Source of the DNA: Streptococcus suis
GTDB lineage: Bacteria > Bacillota > Bacilli > Lactobacillales > Streptococcaceae
Length of the DNA: 64,000 nucleotides
Assembly: GCF_016775005.1 (NCBI RefSeq)
Contig: NZ_JAEUXI010000004.1
Location: forward strand, 1 to 64,000
Reading direction: 5' to 3'
Positions 8,835-16,040 of the stretch are shown one piece after another. Position 1 is the first letter of the stretch. Each line of letters starts with the position of its first letter. Made by a program: the position numbers and the translations under genes. Under the pieces are notes generated by a model. That model was not told the DNA's origin. It saw only the letters and a program-made list of their open reading frames with translations, and made no database searches.

Positions 8835-8862
8835 TTGAAATTTTCTTGAAAGATAGTATAAT
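8835..8862 (+). promoter_or_regulatory. Promoter of the HAD hydrolase gene
   Basis: TTGAAA (8835-8840), a 16-bp spacer and a perfect TATAAT (8857-8862), then an AGAGGTGAT ribosome-binding site before the ATG at 8891. It starts directly after the topA terminator. Confidence 0.65.
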
Positions 8863-8890
8863 AACAATTGTAAAGAAGAGGTGATAAGAT

Positions 8891-9658
8891 ATGAAAGCTT
8901 ATAAACATTATATTTTTGATTTCTATGGAACCTTAGTCGATATTGAAACGGATGAGGGAAAACTGGAACTCTGGGAAAAGATTGCAGCTCTTTACCAAGC
9001 CTTTGGCGCTTCCTATCGTCCACGACAGTTGCGCTCTGCCTTTCAACGATTGGCGGCTGAGCAAGAAGAAAGACTCTTGCAGACAGGTCCTTATCAGCAT
9101 GTCGAAATTGATCTAGAAGAGGTATTTCAAAATTTGCTAACGGTATCGGACACCGATGGTCTCTCTAATCTTAGACCCCAAGACTTAACAACTTTTGGTC
9201 AAACAGTTGGAGCCATGTTTCGTATACTTTCTCGAGAGAAATTGGAGGCATATCCCAATACTCTCAGCAGTTTGAATGCCTTGAAAAAAGTAGGAGCCAA
9301 GCTCTATATTTTATCCAATGCCCAACGTGTCTTCAGTCAGGCTGAAATGGAGTTGACAGGTTGTGCTAGCTTGATGGAAAAAATCTATATGTCATCAGAC
9401 TTTCGTATAAAAAAACCAGAGCCTGCTTTTTTGGAATTACTTTTGGAAGAGCAACAAGTCAAGATGGATGAGGCGGTCCTTGTTGGCAATGATTTGACGA
9501 CGGACATTGCTATTGCACAGGAGCTTGGGATGGATGCAATTCTCTTGAATACCTTTCCTTACTCGCAAGAGGAGATTCAAGCTTTTCGAGATTTAGGCTG
9601 GAAATTTGAAGTCGTCGAGGATATTTCTGAACTTGTCTCTTCTCATGGGCAAGAGTAA
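8891..9658 (+). CDS. HAD-superfamily hydrolase (phosphatase-like)
   Basis: A 255-aa protein with the four HAD motifs. Motif I is FDFYGTLVDI with the nucleophile Asp, motif II is LYILSNAQ, motif III is the Lys of RIKKPEPAF, and motif IV is LVGNDLTTDIAIAQ. A helical cap (about 20-105) lies between motifs I and II, as in the haloacid-dehalogenase/phosphoglycolate-phosphatase subgroup. The likely reaction is dephosphorylation of a small metabolite, with substrate unknown. It is a single-gene unit between the topA terminator and a decayed accessory stretch. Confidence 0.88.
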   Translation: MKAYKHYIFDFYGTLVDIETDEGKLELWEKIAALYQAFGASYRPRQLRSAFQRLAAEQEERLLQTGPYQHVEIDLEEVFQNLLTVSDTDGLSNLRPQDLTTFGQTVGAMFRILSREKLEAYPNTLSSLNALKKVGAKLYILSNAQRVFSQAEMELTGCASLMEKIYMSSDFRIKKPEPAFLELLLEEQQVKMDEAVLVGNDLTTDIAIAQELGMDAILLNTFPYSQEEIQAFRDLGWKFEVVEDISELVSSHGQE

Positions 9659-9688
9659 CAGTTACAGCTTTTAATTGCTGCAAGATAG

Positions 9689-9862
9689 ATAAAACTGCTT
9701 TCCGATGAACTGAATCTTAGTAGGAAGACTACAGGAGACTGGTCATTTAAATTTTATAATAAAATGGGATGTATTTTTGACAATATTGGCTATACTAACC
9801 TTAGTACGGTAGAAAGTGGAGCGTTTGATATCAAAAACATTCTGAAAAGATGGATATTGTGA
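9689..9862 (+). pseudogene. C-terminal remnant of an unidentified coding sequence
   Basis: An open frame with no start codon of its own begins after a TAG at 9686-9688. It encodes 57 residues, including KTTGDWSFKFYNKMGCIFD and NIGYTNLSTVESGAFDIKN, and ends at the TGA of 9860-9862. The composition is protein-like (aromatic residues and no low-complexity runs), whereas the surrounding DNA is AT-rich and non-coding. The stop is formed by the first bases of the inverted repeat at 9860, so the gene may have been truncated by an IS-related event. I do not recognise the family. Confidence 0.35.
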
Positions 9863-9913
9863 ACCGCCCCCCAAAAGTTAGTTTTTTCTGTCTAACTTTT
9901 GGGGGGCGGTTCA
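9860..9913. repeat. 22-bp perfect inverted repeat resembling two abutted IS ends
   Basis: The left arm (9860-9881) starts TGAACCGCCCCCCAAAAG. The right arm (9892-9913) is its exact reverse complement and ends GGCGGTTCA, with a 10-base T-rich loop between. Streptococcal IS3-family elements often have terminal repeats that begin TG and are rich in a C-run followed by AAAAGTTAG, so this looks like IS ends left face to face. It would also fold into a strong hairpin able to stop transcription from either side. About 230 bases of AT-rich DNA with no recognisable gene follow up to 10145. Confidence 0.6.
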
Positions 9914-10145
9914 ATTTCGTCACTATTCAATATTATTTATAACAAAAAATGATGGTGTTGGTCTTGAACTTTGATAAAAAATTATCTCTAATTGGGATAC
10001 TTGAGATAATCAACTTGTCTTTACACAACATTTCCTCATTTTATGGTTAATCTGAGTTTAAGATATGAAATGTTTTGGGTTTAGCATGTATTAATTAGAA
10101 CAATGTGTAAAGCTAAAAAAAATATCAGAGATAAATGCTAGTAAG

Positions 10146-11015
10146 TTATTCATTGAATTTAAGACCAAAAGTTTCTTTTATGGCCTCTACCATCTTTTCA
10201 GGAGAATCACTTGAAAAATATTTGATACGAGAATCGGATTGATGCGCTACCGTATCAAATGCAAAAACCGGTTTAGATAGAGATAGAGCTTGCTGAACAA
10301 TATTATCAACCTCGGCTCCCTCGTTGATATCTAAATAACAACCGACTTGTTGTAAAAGAGAAACTGTACGCTCTGGACCACTAAAACGTGTATAGAGATG
10401 ACAGTTAGCAAACCGATTATAAGCCATAAGTGTTTCAGATATATTTGTTGGAGCAGCGATATGAAAATCAACTTCCGGTAATTCTTCTAATAAGTATGAT
10501 AAATGTTCAATTTTATCTGAAAAAGTGAGAATCGCAACTTGATAAGGAGACTGATAACGAGTCTTTATGATATTGCCAGTTCCGTGTATTGTACTATTGG
10601 AAGGAATATCTTTAGTGACTACTGTCCCTGCACCAATAATTACATTGTCCCCAATTGTCACTCCCTTCGTAATGACTGCATTAGCTCCTATCCAACAATC
10701 TTTTCCAATACTTACATTGGCTTTTGTGATTCCCCAGTGATCAATATGGTAACTAGAATAAAGATGATCTTGATCATAGATTCGAGCACCATCTCCGATC
10801 ATTGTTCCGCTACCAATACTAATGGAATGAGCACAACGAATGGTACAATGTTCATTGATAAAGACACTATCTCCTAATTTTAATTGTGCACCAGGAAAGA
10901 CATCTAAACTCGAAAAACTTCGCATTTCTACCCATCGTCCAATCTCCAATTTGGCGCTAGGATGAATAGTTATTGAATGAAAATTTCCCACAAAACGAAT
11001 TGAATTTTCTGACAT
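10146..11015 (-). CDS. O-acetyltransferase fused to a GtfB-like domain
   Basis: A 289-aa protein with two parts. Residues about 10-150 form a left-handed beta-helix acyltransferase of the WbbJ/Maa kind: FINEHCTIRCAHSISIGSGT, a histidine in ARIYDQDHLYSS, GKDCWIGANAVITKGVTIG, and GAGTVVTKDI for acetyl-CoA binding. Residues about 158-289 (VAILTFSDKIEHLSYLLEEL, DFHIAAPTNISETLM, CYLDINEGAEVDNIVQQAL) resemble the C-terminal glycosyltransferase-like domain of GtfB, the partner of GtfA in accessory-Sec serine-rich adhesin glycosylation. The fusion could target acetylation to glycosylated adhesin, but no accessory-Sec genes are in the window. It stands alone, on the strand opposite to its neighbours, next to decayed DNA. 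Confidence 0.75.
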   Translation of the reverse strand: MSENSIRFVGNFHSITIHPSAKLEIGRWVEMRSFSSLDVFPGAQLKLGDSVFINEHCTIRCAHSISIGSGTMIGDGARIYDQDHLYSSYHIDHWGITKANVSIGKDCWIGANAVITKGVTIGDNVIIGAGTVVTKDIPSNSTIHGTGNIIKTRYQSPYQVAILTFSDKIEHLSYLLEELPEVDFHIAAPTNISETLMAYNRFANCHLYTRFSGPERTVSLLQQVGCYLDINEGAEVDNIVQQALSLSKPVFAFDTVAHQSDSRIKYFSSDSPEKMVEAIKETFGLKFNE

Positions 11016-11190
11016 GTTGTTTTTCCTATCGAATGTTATTTTTAAAAATTAAAGCAGCGATGGTCATTTATTATTAAGTCGATATTCTAGACGTAAGCTA
11101 CATTTAAATCATATCATATTACTGATACTTTGACAAACTGGTAAAACAGGAACGAGATGGATTTTAATGATAACATTTTTCTCTATTTTC

Positions 11191-11199
11191 TGATATACT
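11191..11199 (+). promoter_or_regulatory. Extended -10 promoter of trmFO
   Basis: TATACT (11194-11199) is preceded by TGA, giving a TGn extended -10. The -35 is weak. The leader before the ATG at 11284 is about 78 bases and contains a small hairpin (GGGTCATTCCC near 11236) of no evident role. Confidence 0.5.
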
Positions 11200-11283
11200 A
11201 GATAGGTTAAAAAATTTAGAAAGGTTCTGTTTTGGGTCATTCCCAATCAGTAGTCAGATTTTCTGGCTAGAGGTATTAGTTTC

Positions 11284-12618
11284 ATGTCTCAAACCCACAT
11301 TAACGTTATCGGAGCTGGCTTAGCTGGCTCAGAAGCTGCTTATCAGATTGCCAAACGTGGCATTCCTGTCAAACTCTATGAGATGCGTGGTGTCAAGCCG
11401 ACTCCTCAGCACAAGACCGACAAGTTCGCCGAGTTGGTTTGTTCCAACTCTTTCCGAGGCGATAGTTTGACCAATGCTGTCGGTCTGCTCAAGGAAGAAA
11501 TGCGTCGCTTGGATTCCATTATCATGCGAGCTGGTGAGGCCCACCGTGTGCCTGCTGGCGGTGCTATGGCTATGGACCGTGAGAATTTCTCTCAAGCAGT
11601 CACAGATGAAATTCACAATCACCCGCTGATTGAAGTCATTCGTGGCGAGATTACAGAGATTCCTGAAGATGCCATTACAGTTATTGCGACGGGGCCTTTG
11701 ACGTCTGACGCCTTGGCGGAGAAGATTCACGCCCTCAACGGTGGCGATGGTTTTTACTTCTACGATGCGGCAGCACCGATTGTCGACAGCTCGACCATTA
11801 ACATGGACTTGGTTTATCTTAAGTCCCGTTATGATAAGGGAGAGGCTGCCTATCTCAATGCTCCGATGAACAAGGAGCAGTTCACCGCTTTCTATGAAGC
11901 CTTGATTTCAGCCGAGGAAGCACCTCTTAACTCCTTTGAAAAAGAAAAATACTTTGAAGGCTGTATGCCCATTGAGGTCATGGCCAAACGTGGTATCAAA
12001 ACCATGCTCTATGGCCCGATGAAGCCAGTTGGTCTGGAATACCCAGAAGATTACAAGGGCCCACGTGATGGCGAATACAAGACACCTTACGCAGTTGTGC
12101 AACTCCGTCAGGACAACGCAGCAGGTAGCCTTTACAACATTGTTGGCTTCCAAACTCATCTCAAGTGGGGCGAGCAGAAGCGGGTCTTCCAGATGATTCC
12201 AGGACTTGAAAATGCGGATTTTGTCCGCTACGGCGTAATGCACCGCAATTCCTACATGGATTCGCCAAACTTATTGGAACAGACCTTTGCGACCAAGAAA
12301 AATCCTAATCTTTTCTTTGCAGGTCAAATGACAGGAGTAGAAGGCTATGTCGAGTCTGCTGCCTCTGGCTTAGTGGCTGGTATCAACGCTGTTCGCCGTT
12401 TCCGTGGTGAAGAGCCGGTCATCTTCCCGCAAACAACAGCCATCGGAGCTCTGCCATTCTACATCACCCACACCGAAAGCAAGCACTTCCAGCCTATGAA
12501 TGTCAACTTTGGTATCATCAAGGAGCTGGACGGACCGCGTATCCGCGACAAGAAGGAGCGTTACGAGGCAATAGCAGAGCGTTCCCTCAAGGACTTGGAA
12601 GAGTTTTTGGCTTACTAA
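11284..12618 (+). CDS. trmFO: Methylenetetrahydrofolate-tRNA (uracil-5-)-methyltransferase TrmFO
   Basis: A 444-aa FAD/folate enzyme that makes 5-methyluridine at position 54 of tRNAs. The N-terminal dinucleotide fold is [15 protein letters not shown]. Catalytic Cys53 lies in [11 protein letters not shown], at the position known for this family. GGAMAMDRE and the C-terminal [20 protein letters not shown] (FAD site) are typical. Length is that of the family. It has its own promoter and ends at a UUCG-tetraloop terminator, so it is a single-gene unit. Confidence 0.97.
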   Translation: MSQTHINVIGAGLAGSEAAYQIAKRGIPVKLYEMRGVKPTPQHKTDKFAELVCSNSFRGDSLTNAVGLLKEEMRRLDSIIMRAGEAHRVPAGGAMAMDRENFSQAVTDEIHNHPLIEVIRGEITEIPEDAITVIATGPLTSDALAEKIHALNGGDGFYFYDAAAPIVDSSTINMDLVYLKSRYDKGEAAYLNAPMNKEQFTAFYEALISAEEAPLNSFEKEKYFEGCMPIEVMAKRGIKTMLYGPMKPVGLEYPEDYKGPRDGEYKTPYAVVQLRQDNAAGSLYNIVGFQTHLKWGEQKRVFQMIPGLENADFVRYGVMHRNSYMDSPNLLEQTFATKKNPNLFFAGQMTGVEGYVESAASGLVAGINAVRRFRGEEPVIFPQTTAIGALPFYITHTESKHFQPMNVNFGIIKELDGPRIRDKKERYEAIAERSLKDLEEFLAY

Positions 12619-12636
12619 GATATTTAGACTACCATC

Positions 12637-12658
12637 AGACACCTTCGGGTGTCTTTTT
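12637..12658 (+). terminator. UUCG-tetraloop terminator of trmFO
   Basis: AGACACC (12637-12643), loop TTCG, GGTGTCT (12648-12654) and a T tract. The same hairpin recurs at 13245 after the toxin gene. Confidence 0.85.
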
Positions 12659-12665
12659 GCTAATA

Positions 12666-12710
12666 TTGACATTTTGGGGAGTTCAGGTTATACTGTTTAC
12701 AGAGTAAACA
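12666..12710 (+). promoter_or_regulatory. Promoter and operator of the toxin-antitoxin operon
   Basis: TTGACA (12666-12671), 17 bp and TATACT (12689-12694) form a near-consensus promoter. The perfect inverted repeat TGTTTAC-AGA-GTAAACA (12694-12710) starts at the end of the -10 and covers the expected transcription start. That is where an autorepressing ribbon-helix-helix antitoxin would bind. Confidence 0.75.
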
Positions 12711-12725
12711 TTCGGAGGTGTCAAT

Positions 12726-12959
12726 ATGCATACTCTTTCAAAACCTATTGCAGTGCGATTTGATGAAGATTTGGTCCAGTTGATTGAAGAAGTGTCTGCT
12801 GGTCAGCACATGACCAAGACGGACTTCATTCGAGAAGCTGTTTTAGAGAAATTAGAAGATATGTACGATCTTGCCAAGGCAGAAAAAACCTACAAAGAGT
12901 GGGCTGACAGCAGTAAGAAAACCTATAGTCACGAAGAAATGATGAAGCGCTATGGCTAA
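12726..12959 (+). CDS. Ribbon-helix-helix antitoxin
   Basis: A 77-aa protein. KPIAVRFDEDLVQLIEEVS is the beta strand and first helix of a CopG/RelB-type ribbon-helix-helix DNA-binding domain, and MTKTDFIREAVLEKLEDM is the second helix. The acidic and aromatic tail (about 50-77) would wrap the toxin. A GGAGG ribosome-binding site precedes the ATG. The last 8 bases overlap the toxin start. It should repress its own promoter through the palindrome at 12694-12710. Confidence 0.88.
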   Translation: MHTLSKPIAVRFDEDLVQLIEEVSAGQHMTKTDFIREAVLEKLEDMYDLAKAEKTYKEWADSSKKTYSHEEMMKRYG

Positions 12960-13230
12960 GTATCGCGTGGACTATGCCCCAAGTTTCTTTGAAGATATGG
13001 ATAAGCTCGACAAGGGAACCAGTCGGCAGATTGCTAGGTGGATTGATAAACATTTAGTGGATGTGGTCTTTCCGCGTTCTCCTGGAAAGTATCTGACGGG
13101 TCATTTAGCGGGCTATGTCCGCTTCCGTGTTGGGAACTATCGTATCATTGCTGTGGTTGATGAAGGAGAATTGGTCTTGCTCAATCTCCATGTCGGACAT
13201 CGCTCCGATATTTATAAGAAGTTGAAATGA
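12952..13230 (+). CDS. RelE/ParE-family toxin
   Basis: A 92-aa protein of the RelE/ParE fold: YAPSFFEDMDKLDKGTSRQI (N-terminal helices), YLTGHLAGYVRFRVGNYRII (the central strands with the conserved RFRVGNYR motif) and LLNLHVGHRSDIYKKL (C-terminal strand and helix). The sequence resembles RelE-type mRNA interferases that cut at the ribosome. It overlaps the antitoxin by 8 bp and shares its promoter, as in most type II pairs. A UUCG terminator follows. Confidence 0.88.
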   Translation: MAKYRVDYAPSFFEDMDKLDKGTSRQIARWIDKHLVDVVFPRSPGKYLTGHLAGYVRFRVGNYRIIAVVDEGELVLLNLHVGHRSDIYKKLK

Positions 13231-13244
13231 GAGAATTTCATAGC

Positions 13245-13265
13245 AGACACCTTCGGGTGTCTTTT
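13245..13265 (+). terminator. UUCG-tetraloop terminator of the toxin-antitoxin operon
   Basis: AGACACC (13245-13251), TTCG, GGTGTCT (13256-13262), then T's. The hairpin is identical to the one at 12637. Confidence 0.8.
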
Positions 13266-13302
13266 GTGTTATACTGGGATTAGAAAAGCGAAGGAGAAAT
13301 GA

Positions 13303-14319
13303 ATGAATCACCATACTTGGAAGGGGATTATCCTGAAGAAACAGGGCTTATTAAAACCTCAATCTGTTCAGCAAATCTGCCAAAACCTCAATGGTTTGCA
13401 GGCTCAGTTTCAGCCCTATGTTCATGTCGGATTTCGCAACCGTATGACAGCGGAGGATTTCCATGAGGGTAGCTGGCAGGAGGAGCTGACTCGTCAGTGG
13501 TCCATTCGGCGAACGGTCCATGCCTATCTCAAGTCGGAAATTCCCCTCTATATCCACGAGGGGCGGCTGGCCAGCACTGAATACTTAAAGACAGAAGGAC
13601 GGGACGGGTTTAGCCCACAGACCAAGCAGAAATATCACCAGCTGATTTTAGAAGCCCTTGAGGAAGGTCCTATGACCCGCGAGGAGCTCAAGGCCCTTTG
13701 CCGTGCGAAAAAGATGACGCAGGAAGAGGAGAAGCAGGTCTTTAGTGCCTGGGGCGGCCTCTTTCGCTACATGGTCGAGCGTGGGGAAGTCTACCAAGAG
13801 TACGGAGCCAAGCGTTTTCATCGTCTGACAGACTTTCAGCCTCTTTCTCGGGAAAAAGCAGAGCTGGAAATCGCTCGACGGTATTTTGCAGGTTTTGGAC
13901 CTGTCAGCCTAGCCGATGCCCGTTACTATTTCAAGGAAAATAAATCGACAGTCCTAAATTGGATGAAGCAATTAGACTTGAAAACCCTTGAAGTGGCTGG
14001 GGAAGAACGTTTTTATCTGGGAGAGTTGAAAGAAGCTCAACTGCCTGACTGCCTCTTCATAGCAGGATTTGACCAACTCTTACTAGGCTATGAAAAGAAA
14101 GCCAATCCCTTTTTTGACCCCAAGTATATCCGCCAGATTTATACACTGACAGGCATTGTCAAACCCGTTGTTTTCTACAAGGGACGCTTGGTTGCGACCT
14201 GGCGACGAGATAAGGACAGGATTGAACTGGCAATCTTTGAAAATCTGACCAGTCGTGAACAGAAAGAACTGGAATGTTACCGTCAAGTCAACGAGGAACG
14301 CTTAAAAACGGAGCATTAA
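13303..14319 (+). CDS. AlkZ-like winged-helix DNA glycosylase family protein
   Basis: A 338-aa protein of the winged-helix HTH_42 (DUF1006) family, to which the interstrand-crosslink glycosylase AlkZ of Streptomyces belongs. The segment NGLQAQFQP carries a Q-x-Q motif like AlkZ's catalytic loop, in the expected place in the first 50 residues. WSIRRTVHAYLKSEIPLYI and the C-terminal LFIAGFDQLLLGYE and TGIVKPVVFYKGRLVATWRR are family hallmarks. A DNA-repair role is inferred from the family and not shown. An AAGGAG ribosome-binding site precedes the start. It stands alone between two terminated units. Confidence 0.78.
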   Translation: MNHHTWKGIILKKQGLLKPQSVQQICQNLNGLQAQFQPYVHVGFRNRMTAEDFHEGSWQEELTRQWSIRRTVHAYLKSEIPLYIHEGRLASTEYLKTEGRDGFSPQTKQKYHQLILEALEEGPMTREELKALCRAKKMTQEEEKQVFSAWGGLFRYMVERGEVYQEYGAKRFHRLTDFQPLSREKAELEIARRYFAGFGPVSLADARYYFKENKSTVLNWMKQLDLKTLEVAGEERFYLGELKEAQLPDCLFIAGFDQLLLGYEKKANPFFDPKYIRQIYTLTGIVKPVVFYKGRLVATWRRDKDRIELAIFENLTSREQKELECYRQVNEERLKTEH

Positions 14320-14383
14320 TTGTTCGGAAAATCCGAAAATTGCAAATAAATAACTAAATTTTCTGAATATTTCATAAAAACTA

Positions 14384-14392
14384 TGATATAAT
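14384..14392 (+). promoter_or_regulatory. Extended -10 promoter of the esterase/ATP-grasp operon
   Basis: TATAAT (14387-14392) in the context TATGATATAAT gives an extended -10, with no clear -35. A short hairpin (TTCGGA-AAA-TCCGAA, 14323-14337) lies just after the previous stop and may end that transcript, although it has no T run. Confidence 0.5.
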
Positions 14393-14421
14393 ACTGGAAA
14401 TACAGTGAGAAAGAGCTAGAA

Positions 14422-15246
14422 ATGAACAAATCTTACTTTTATTTAGATATGAAAACCCATGAATTGCAGGTCCCTTATCTCAAGCAAAATCGCCGTGTTC
14501 GTGTCCTTTTGCCAAAGAACTACGAAGAAGATACAGACAAACGCTATCCTGTCGTTTATTTTCATGATGGACAAAATGTTTTGTATAGCAAGGAGGCCTT
14601 TTCAGGCCATTCTTGGAAGGTGATTCCAGCCATCAAGAGAAACCCAGACATTAGCCGCATGATTGTGGTGGCCATTGATAACGACGGCTACAACCGTATG
14701 CATGAGTATTCCGCTTGGAAATACAGTGAAACTAGCATTCCTGGTGTCCAGTTTGGCGGCAAGGGAACGGAGTATGCGGAGTTTGTCATGGATGTAGTCA
14801 AGCCCTTCATTGATCAAAATTACCGTACCAAGTCTGACAAGGCCCACACAGCTATGATCGGCTCATCCTTGGGAGGCAATATCACCCAGTTTATGGGCCT
14901 AGCCTATCAGGACCAGATTGGTTGTCTGGGAGTCTTTTCATCAGCTAACTGGCTTCACCAAGAAGCTTTTGATCGTTACATTGAGCGTCAAAACTTGGAC
15001 AGGGACCAAAGGGTTTATATCTATGTTGGGACAGAGGAAGCAGATGACACTGATAAAACGCTCATGGCTGGCAATATTAAACAAGCTTACATCGATTCTT
15101 CTCTGACCTATTATCGACAGTTGGTTGCAGGAGGTGTTGATTTGGACAATTTAGCCCTTGAAATTATCTCAGGTGCCATTCACAATGAAGAAGCCTGGGC
15201 CCAATACCTACCAGATTGCCTGCGTTTTTTGAGCGAGAAATGGTAA
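14422..15246 (+). CDS. Alpha/beta-hydrolase esterase (Fes/YieL-like)
   Basis: A 274-aa cytoplasmic esterase with no signal peptide. RVRVLLPKNYEEDTDKRYPV and VVYFHDGQNVLY are the opening of the putative-esterase (esterase D/enterochelin esterase) family, and MIGSSLGGN holds the nucleophile in the GxSxGG elbow. DNDGYNRMHEYSAW is a family loop. The natural ester is unknown. It opens a three-gene operon with a second esterase (36-bp gap) and an ATP-grasp ligase. Confidence 0.85.
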   Translation: MNKSYFYLDMKTHELQVPYLKQNRRVRVLLPKNYEEDTDKRYPVVYFHDGQNVLYSKEAFSGHSWKVIPAIKRNPDISRMIVVAIDNDGYNRMHEYSAWKYSETSIPGVQFGGKGTEYAEFVMDVVKPFIDQNYRTKSDKAHTAMIGSSLGGNITQFMGLAYQDQIGCLGVFSSANWLHQEAFDRYIERQNLDRDQRVYIYVGTEEADDTDKTLMAGNIKQAYIDSSLTYYRQLVAGGVDLDNLALEIISGAIHNEEAWAQYLPDCLRFLSEKW

Positions 15247-15281
15247 AAAGTAGAAATTAGAAATTAGTTAGGAGAAATGCT

Positions 15282-16028
15282 ATGCATGTTGAATTTTTAA
15301 GTCATTGGTCAGGTAATCTTGGCAGAGAAATGAATCTAAATCGTTATGGTCACGCAGGGATTCCTGTTGTTGTCTTTGCTTCATCAGGCGGATCTTACAA
15401 CGAATATGCTGATTTTGGGATGATTGAAGCTTGTCGTGGCTCGATTGAAGCTGGTCAAGTTCAGTTCTTTACTTTAACCAGTTTTGATACAGAAAGCTGG
15501 TTGGCAGATTGGAAATCTATTCACGATAAGGCTGAGGCTCACCGTGCCTATGAACGATATGTGATTGAAGAGGCTGTACCATTTATCAAGCATAAAACTG
15601 GCTGGTTCGATGGTATGATGACAACTGGTTGCTCAATGGGGGCCTACCATGCCTTAAACTTCTTCCTGCAACATCCAGATGTTTTCACAAAAGTTATCGC
15701 CCTTTCAGGTGTCTATGATGCTCGTTTCTTCAACAACAATCAAGACTATGGCAATGATGATGTCGTTTATCAGAACTCACCATCTGACTATATCTGGAAC
15801 CAAAACGACGGTTGGTTTATTGATAAATACCGACAGGCTGATATTATCGTCTGCACAGGTTTGGGCGATTGGGAACAAGACGGTCTGGACTCATTCTACA
15901 ACCTAAAACGTGCCTTTGAAGAGAAGAATATCCCAGCTTGGTTTGATACTTGGGGAACAGATGTGGCCCACGATTGGGTTTGGTGGAGAAAGCAAATGCC
16001 ATTCTTCCTTCATTCTATCGGACTATAA
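15282..16028 (+). CDS. Second esterase of the operon
   Basis: A 248-aa alpha/beta-hydrolase. The nucleophile elbow is TTGCSMGAYHALNFF (GCSMG). IPVVVFASSGGSYNEYADFG is the oxyanion-side loop, and AHDWVWWRKQMPFFL near the C-terminus supplies the catalytic histidine. No signal peptide is visible. It differs clearly from the first esterase and is not a recent duplicate. A TTAGGAG ribosome-binding site precedes the start. It is 12 bp before the ATP-grasp gene. Confidence 0.85.
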   Translation: MHVEFLSHWSGNLGREMNLNRYGHAGIPVVVFASSGGSYNEYADFGMIEACRGSIEAGQVQFFTLTSFDTESWLADWKSIHDKAEAHRAYERYVIEEAVPFIKHKTGWFDGMMTTGCSMGAYHALNFFLQHPDVFTKVIALSGVYDARFFNNNQDYGNDDVVYQNSPSDYIWNQNDGWFIDKYRQADIIVCTGLGDWEQDGLDSFYNLKRAFEEKNIPAWFDTWGTDVAHDWVWWRKQMPFFLHSIGL

Positions 16029-16040
16029 GGAGTTTTGCCT

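Noticed and set aside
9777-9794. TTGACA at 9777 with TATACT close by as a promoter
   Set aside because: The spacing is only about 8 bases, and the sequence lies within the coding-like remnant.
14323-14337. TTCGGA-AAA-TCCGAA hairpin resembling a XerS-binding arm
   Set aside because: It is short, lacks the second arm and spacer, and better fits a minor hairpin after the AlkZ-like gene.
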